A stretch of 11,784 nt of DNA from Georgenia sp. (lineage in GTDB: Bacteria; Actinomycetota; Actinomycetes; Actinomycetales; Actinomycetaceae), in assembly GCA_027322565.1 (NCBI GenBank), contig DAHVRG010000201.1, positions 1-11,784 on the forward strand, in the 5' to 3' direction. This document shows, piece after piece, positions 8,967 through 11,784 of the stretch (position 1 is the stretch's first letter; every line of letters starts with the position of its first letter). The position numbers were made by a program, and so were the translations under genes. The notes under the pieces are model-generated. The model ran no database searches, was not told where the DNA came from, and was given only the letters and a program-made list of their open reading frames with translations.

Positions 8967-10486
8967 GCGAGCTCGTCACCGCCACCGCCGCGCAGCTGTC
9001 GCAGCGCCTGCGGGCCAAGGAGGTCAGCGCCGTCGAGGTGACCCAGGCGCACCTCGACCGCATCGCGCAGGTCGACGGCGACGTCCACGCCTTCCTCCAC
9101 GTGAACGCAGACGAGGCGCTGACCACCGCCCGTGACGTCGACGAGCGCCGTGCCCGCGGCGAGGAGCTCCATCCGCTGGCCGGCGTGCCGATCGCCGTCA
9201 AGGACGTGGTCGTCACCAAGGGGCAGCCGACGACGGCCGCCTCGAAGATGCTCGAGGGATGGCTGCCGCCGTACGACGCCACGATCGTCGAGCGGCTGCG
9301 CGCCGCGGGCCTGCCGATCCTCGGCAAGACCAACCTCGACGAGTTCGCGATGGGCTCCTCCACCGAGCACTCCGCGTTCGGTCCCACGCGCAACCCGTGG
9401 GACCTGGGCCGCATCCCGGGTGGCTCCGGCGGCGGGTCCGCCGCAGCCGTCGCGGCCTACGAGGCACCGCTCGCGATCGGCACCGACACCGGTGGCTCCA
9501 TCCGGCAGCCCGCCGCGGTCACCGGCTCGGTGGGTGTCAAGCCCACGTACGGCGCGGTCTCCCGCTACGGACTCATCGCGCTGGCCTCCAGCCTCGACCA
9601 GGCCGGCCCGGTCTCCCGGACGGTGCTCGACTCCGCGCTCCTGCACGAGCTCATCGGGGGCCACGACCCCCGCGACTCGACCTCGCTGCCCGACCCGGTC
9701 GGCGACCTCGTCGCCGCCACCGAGTCCCTCGACCTGCGCGGGGTGCGCGTCGGTGTGGTGCGCGAGCTCGGGGACGAGGGCTACCAGACGGGCGTCCGGG
9801 CGAGCTTCACCGCCGCTCTCGGACTGCTCGAGGAGGCCGGCGCGGAGGTCGTCGAGGTCTCCTGCCCGAGCTTCGACTACGCGCTCGCGGCCTACTACCT
9901 CATCCTGCCCGCGGAGGCGTCCTCGAACCTCGCGAAGTTCGACGGCATGCGCTTCGGCCTGCGGGTGGAGCCGGAGGACGGGCCGCTGACCGCGGAGCGC
10001 GTCATGGCCGCCACCCGTGGGGCGGGTTTCGGCGACGAGGTCAAGCGCCGCATCATCCTCGGCACCCACGCGCTGTCGGCGGGCTACTACGACGCCTACT
10101 ACGGCAGCGCGCAGCAGGTCCGCACCCTCATCCAGCGCGACTTCGCCGCCGCCTTCGAGCAGGCCGACGTCCTCGTCTCACCGACGACCCCGACGACGGC
10201 GTTCCGCTTCGGGGAGAAGCTCGACGACCCGCTGGCGATGTACCTCAACGACGTCGCGACCATCCCCGCCAACCTCGCCGGGGTGCCGGGGATCTCCGTG
10301 CCCACCGGCCTGAGCGACGACGGCCTGCCCGTCGGCTTCCAGGCCCTCGCCCCCGTCCGTGAGGACGCCCGCCTCTACCGGATCGGCGCCGTCCTCGAGC
10401 GCCTGCTCGACGAGCGGCGCGGCCACCCGCTGCTCGCCGAGGCCCCGCAGCTGCCCACCACCGTCGCTCAGGAGGCCAACCGATGA
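8963..10486 (+). CDS. gatA: Asp-tRNA(Asn)/Glu-tRNA(Gln) amidotransferase subunit A
   Basis: The 507-residue amidase-signature subunit, which hydrolyses glutamine and supplies ammonia to GatB. The Ser-cisSer-Lys triad is intact: K80 in GVPIAVKD, the cis-Ser S155 in [15 protein letters not shown], and the nucleophile S179 in [12 protein letters not shown]. These are one residue on from the triad reported for S. aureus GatA (K79, S154, S178). The residue after the cis-Ser is Gly rather than the common Ser, which I regard as a tolerated variant. [26 protein letters not shown] (122-147) and [10 protein letters not shown] follow in the expected places, and the C-terminus covers the usual GatA end. 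A strong GGGGGAGG lies 4 nt before the ATG, inside gatC. The stop overlaps gatB by 4 bp. Confidence 0.98.
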   Translation: MSELVTATAAQLSQRLRAKEVSAVEVTQAHLDRIAQVDGDVHAFLHVNADEALTTARDVDERRARGEELHPLAGVPIAVKDVVVTKGQPTTAASKMLEGWLPPYDATIVERLRAAGLPILGKTNLDEFAMGSSTEHSAFGPTRNPWDLGRIPGGSGGGSAAAVAAYEAPLAIGTDTGGSIRQPAAVTGSVGVKPTYGAVSRYGLIALASSLDQAGPVSRTVLDSALLHELIGGHDPRDSTSLPDPVGDLVAATESLDLRGVRVGVVRELGDEGYQTGVRASFTAALGLLEEAGAEVVEVSCPSFDYALAAYYLILPAEASSNLAKFDGMRFGLRVEPEDGPLTAERVMAATRGAGFGDEVKRRIILGTHALSAGYYDAYYGSAQQVRTLIQRDFAAAFEQADVLVSPTTPTTAFRFGEKLDDPLAMYLNDVATIPANLAGVPGISVPTGLSDDGLPVGFQALAPVREDARLYRIGAVLERLLDERRGHPLLAEAPQLPTTVAQEANR

Positions 10487-11784
10487 CCGCGACCACCCCC
10501 GCGCTCGTCGACTTCGACGAGGCCGTCCGCCGGTACGACCCCGTCATCGGGATCGAGGTCCACGTCGAGCTCGGTACCGCGTCGAAGATGTTCGACGGCG
10601 CCCCCAACGCCTTCGGTGGGGACCCGAACTCCCACACGACGCCGGTCTCCCTCGGTCTGCCGGGGACGCTCCCGGTGCTCAACCGCACGGCCGTGGAGTA
10701 CGCCATCAGGATCGGGCTGGCGCTCGGCTGCGACATCGCCGAGACCTGCCGGTTCGCCCGGAAGAACTACTTCTACCCGGACGTCCCGAAGAACTTCCAG
10801 ACCTCCCAGTACGACGAGCCGATCGCCTTCGACGGCGCCATCGACGTCGAGCTCGAGGACGGCACGGTCGTGCCGGTCGCGATCGAGCGGGCGCACATGG
10901 AGGAGGACGCCGGGAAGAACACCCACGTCGGCGGCACCGCCGGGCGCATCCACGGCGCGGAGTACTCGCTGGTCGACTACAACCGCGCCGGGGGGCCGCT
11001 GGTGGAGATCGTCACCAAGCCGATCGCCGGGGTCGGGGCCCGCGCGCCGGAGGTGGCGCGCGCCTACGTCCACACCCTGCGCGACCTGTTCCGGGCCCTC
11101 GGGGTCTCCGAGGCCCGGATGGAGCGCGGCAACGTGCGCGCAGACATCAACGTCTCCCTGCGCCCGGGCCCGGACGCCCCGCTCGGCACCCGCACCGAGA
11201 CGAAGAACGTCAACAGCTTCCGCTCCATCGAGCGCGCCGTCCGCTACGAGATCTCTCGGCAGGCGGCGATCCTCGACGCCGGTGAGGCCGTCGTCCAGGA
11301 GACCCGGCACTGGCACGAGGACAGCGGTACCACGTCCTCCGGCCGGGTGAAGTCCGACGCCGAGGACTACCGCTACTTCCCCGAGCCCGACCTCGTGCCG
11401 CTCGCCCCGAGCCGGGAGTGGGTCGAGCAGATCCGGCAGAGCCTGCCCGAGCTGCCCAGCGTGCGGCGGCGTCGGCTCCAGGGGGAGTGGGGCTACAGCG
11501 ACGCCGAGATGCGCGACGTCGTCAACGCGGGTGCGGTGGACCTCATCGAGGCCACCGTCGCCGCCGGTGCCGACCCCGCCGCGGCGCGCAAGTGGTGGAT
11601 GGGTGAGCTCGCCCGCACCGCCCGTTCCGAGGGCGTCGAGCTCGAGGAGCTCGCCGTGACCCCGGCGCAGGTGGCCGAGCTCCAGGCGCTGGTCGACGCC
11701 GGACGGATCAACGACAAGCTCGCCCGGCAGGTGCTGGCCGGAGTCCTCGCGGGTGAGGGCAGCCCGGAGGAGGTCGTCGTCGCG
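10483..11784 (+). CDS. gatB: Asp-tRNA(Asn)/Glu-tRNA(Gln) amidotransferase subunit B, C-terminally cut by window
   Basis: The open frame runs from ATG 10483 to the window edge, giving 434 residues of a protein that is usually near 500; the missing part is most of the C-terminal tRNA-binding YqeY-like domain. GatB phosphorylates the Glu or Asp on the tRNA and then amidates it with ammonia channelled from GatA. Family motifs seen are IGIEVHVEL (22-30), [12 protein letters not shown] (56-67), [17 protein letters not shown] (93-109), the catalytic-region HMEEDAGK (138-145), [14 protein letters not shown] and ETKNVNSF. The tail domain begins around [18 protein letters not shown], with WWMGELAR and [10 protein letters not shown] further on. 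AGGAGG lies 8 nt before the ATG, within the gatA end. No frameshift is visible. Confidence 0.97.
   Translation, partial: MTATTPALVDFDEAVRRYDPVIGIEVHVELGTASKMFDGAPNAFGGDPNSHTTPVSLGLPGTLPVLNRTAVEYAIRIGLALGCDIAETCRFARKNYFYPDVPKNFQTSQYDEPIAFDGAIDVELEDGTVVPVAIERAHMEEDAGKNTHVGGTAGRIHGAEYSLVDYNRAGGPLVEIVTKPIAGVGARAPEVARAYVHTLRDLFRALGVSEARMERGNVRADINVSLRPGPDAPLGTRTETKNVNSFRSIERAVRYEISRQAAILDAGEAVVQETRHWHEDSGTTSSGRVKSDAEDYRYFPEPDLVPLAPSREWVEQIRQSLPELPSVRRRRLQGEWGYSDAEMRDVVNAGAVDLIEATVAAGADPAAARKWWMGELARTARSEGVELEELAVTPAQVAELQALVDAGRINDKLARQVLAGVLAGEGSPEEVVVA

Noticed and set aside
8588..10069. A 493-codon minus-strand frame opposite gatC and gatA
   Set aside because: Its composition is that of an antisense shadow, and gatC/gatA have all family motifs on the plus strand.
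10639..10650. GatB lacks the Cys pair of the CPVC-LGLPG motif found in some GatB proteins (TPVS here) and has Ala220 in the RCD position
   Set aside because: From memory, other Gram-positive GatB proteins also lack these cysteines while functional, and all catalytic-region motifs are intact, so I do not treat it as a defect.

Overview
The base composition is very GC-rich, with strong G/C preference at third codon positions, GTG starts, 4-bp ATGA/GTGA gene overlaps and starts that lack a Shine-Dalgarno. LigA is long and the GatCAB amidotransferase is present. Together these point to a high-GC actinobacterium, most likely in the Micrococcales. That placement is an inference from gene style and protein likeness, not from a database search.

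Layout. (1) Positions 2-946: the 3' end of a HEAT-repeat gene (+) converges on a small DUF2087 gene (-). (2) Positions 985-4993 (+): ligA (NAD+-dependent DNA ligase), a GNAT acetyltransferase and a MupG/DUF871-type glycosidase, joined by two 4-bp overlaps and probably one operon. (3) Positions 5009-5733: two arrays of the same 18-bp repeat in opposite orientations on either side of a small four-helix membrane protein gene (-), with an 8-bp-period repeat abutting the second array. (4) Positions 5753-8591 (-): a phospholipase D/cardiolipin-synthase-like gene followed 10 bp later by an AspT/YidE-type transporter gene with two RCK_C domains. (5) Positions 8667-11784 (+): gatC-gatA-gatB with 4-bp overlaps; gatB runs off the window end.

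The conserved functions are DNA replication and repair (ligA) and Gln-tRNA(Gln)/Asn-tRNA(Asn) formation by transamidation (gatCAB). The genes between them look like envelope functions: muropeptide recycling, phospholipid synthesis or remodelling, and transport.

The most unusual material is non-coding. The 18-bp repeat family sits just 3' of two stop codons and follows the orientation of each upstream gene. Two compact divergent promoter regions (38 bp for DUF2087/ligA, 75 bp for pld/gatC) each hold a perfect inverted repeat. gatC and pld both look leaderless, with a TAnnnT -10 box only 6-8 nt before the start codon. LigA carries two family-atypical insertions, and one of them contains the only in-frame TTA codon I found in the window's genes. 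No CRISPR array, insertion sequence, rRNA or tRNA gene is visible, and I see no convincing new defence or mobile system.
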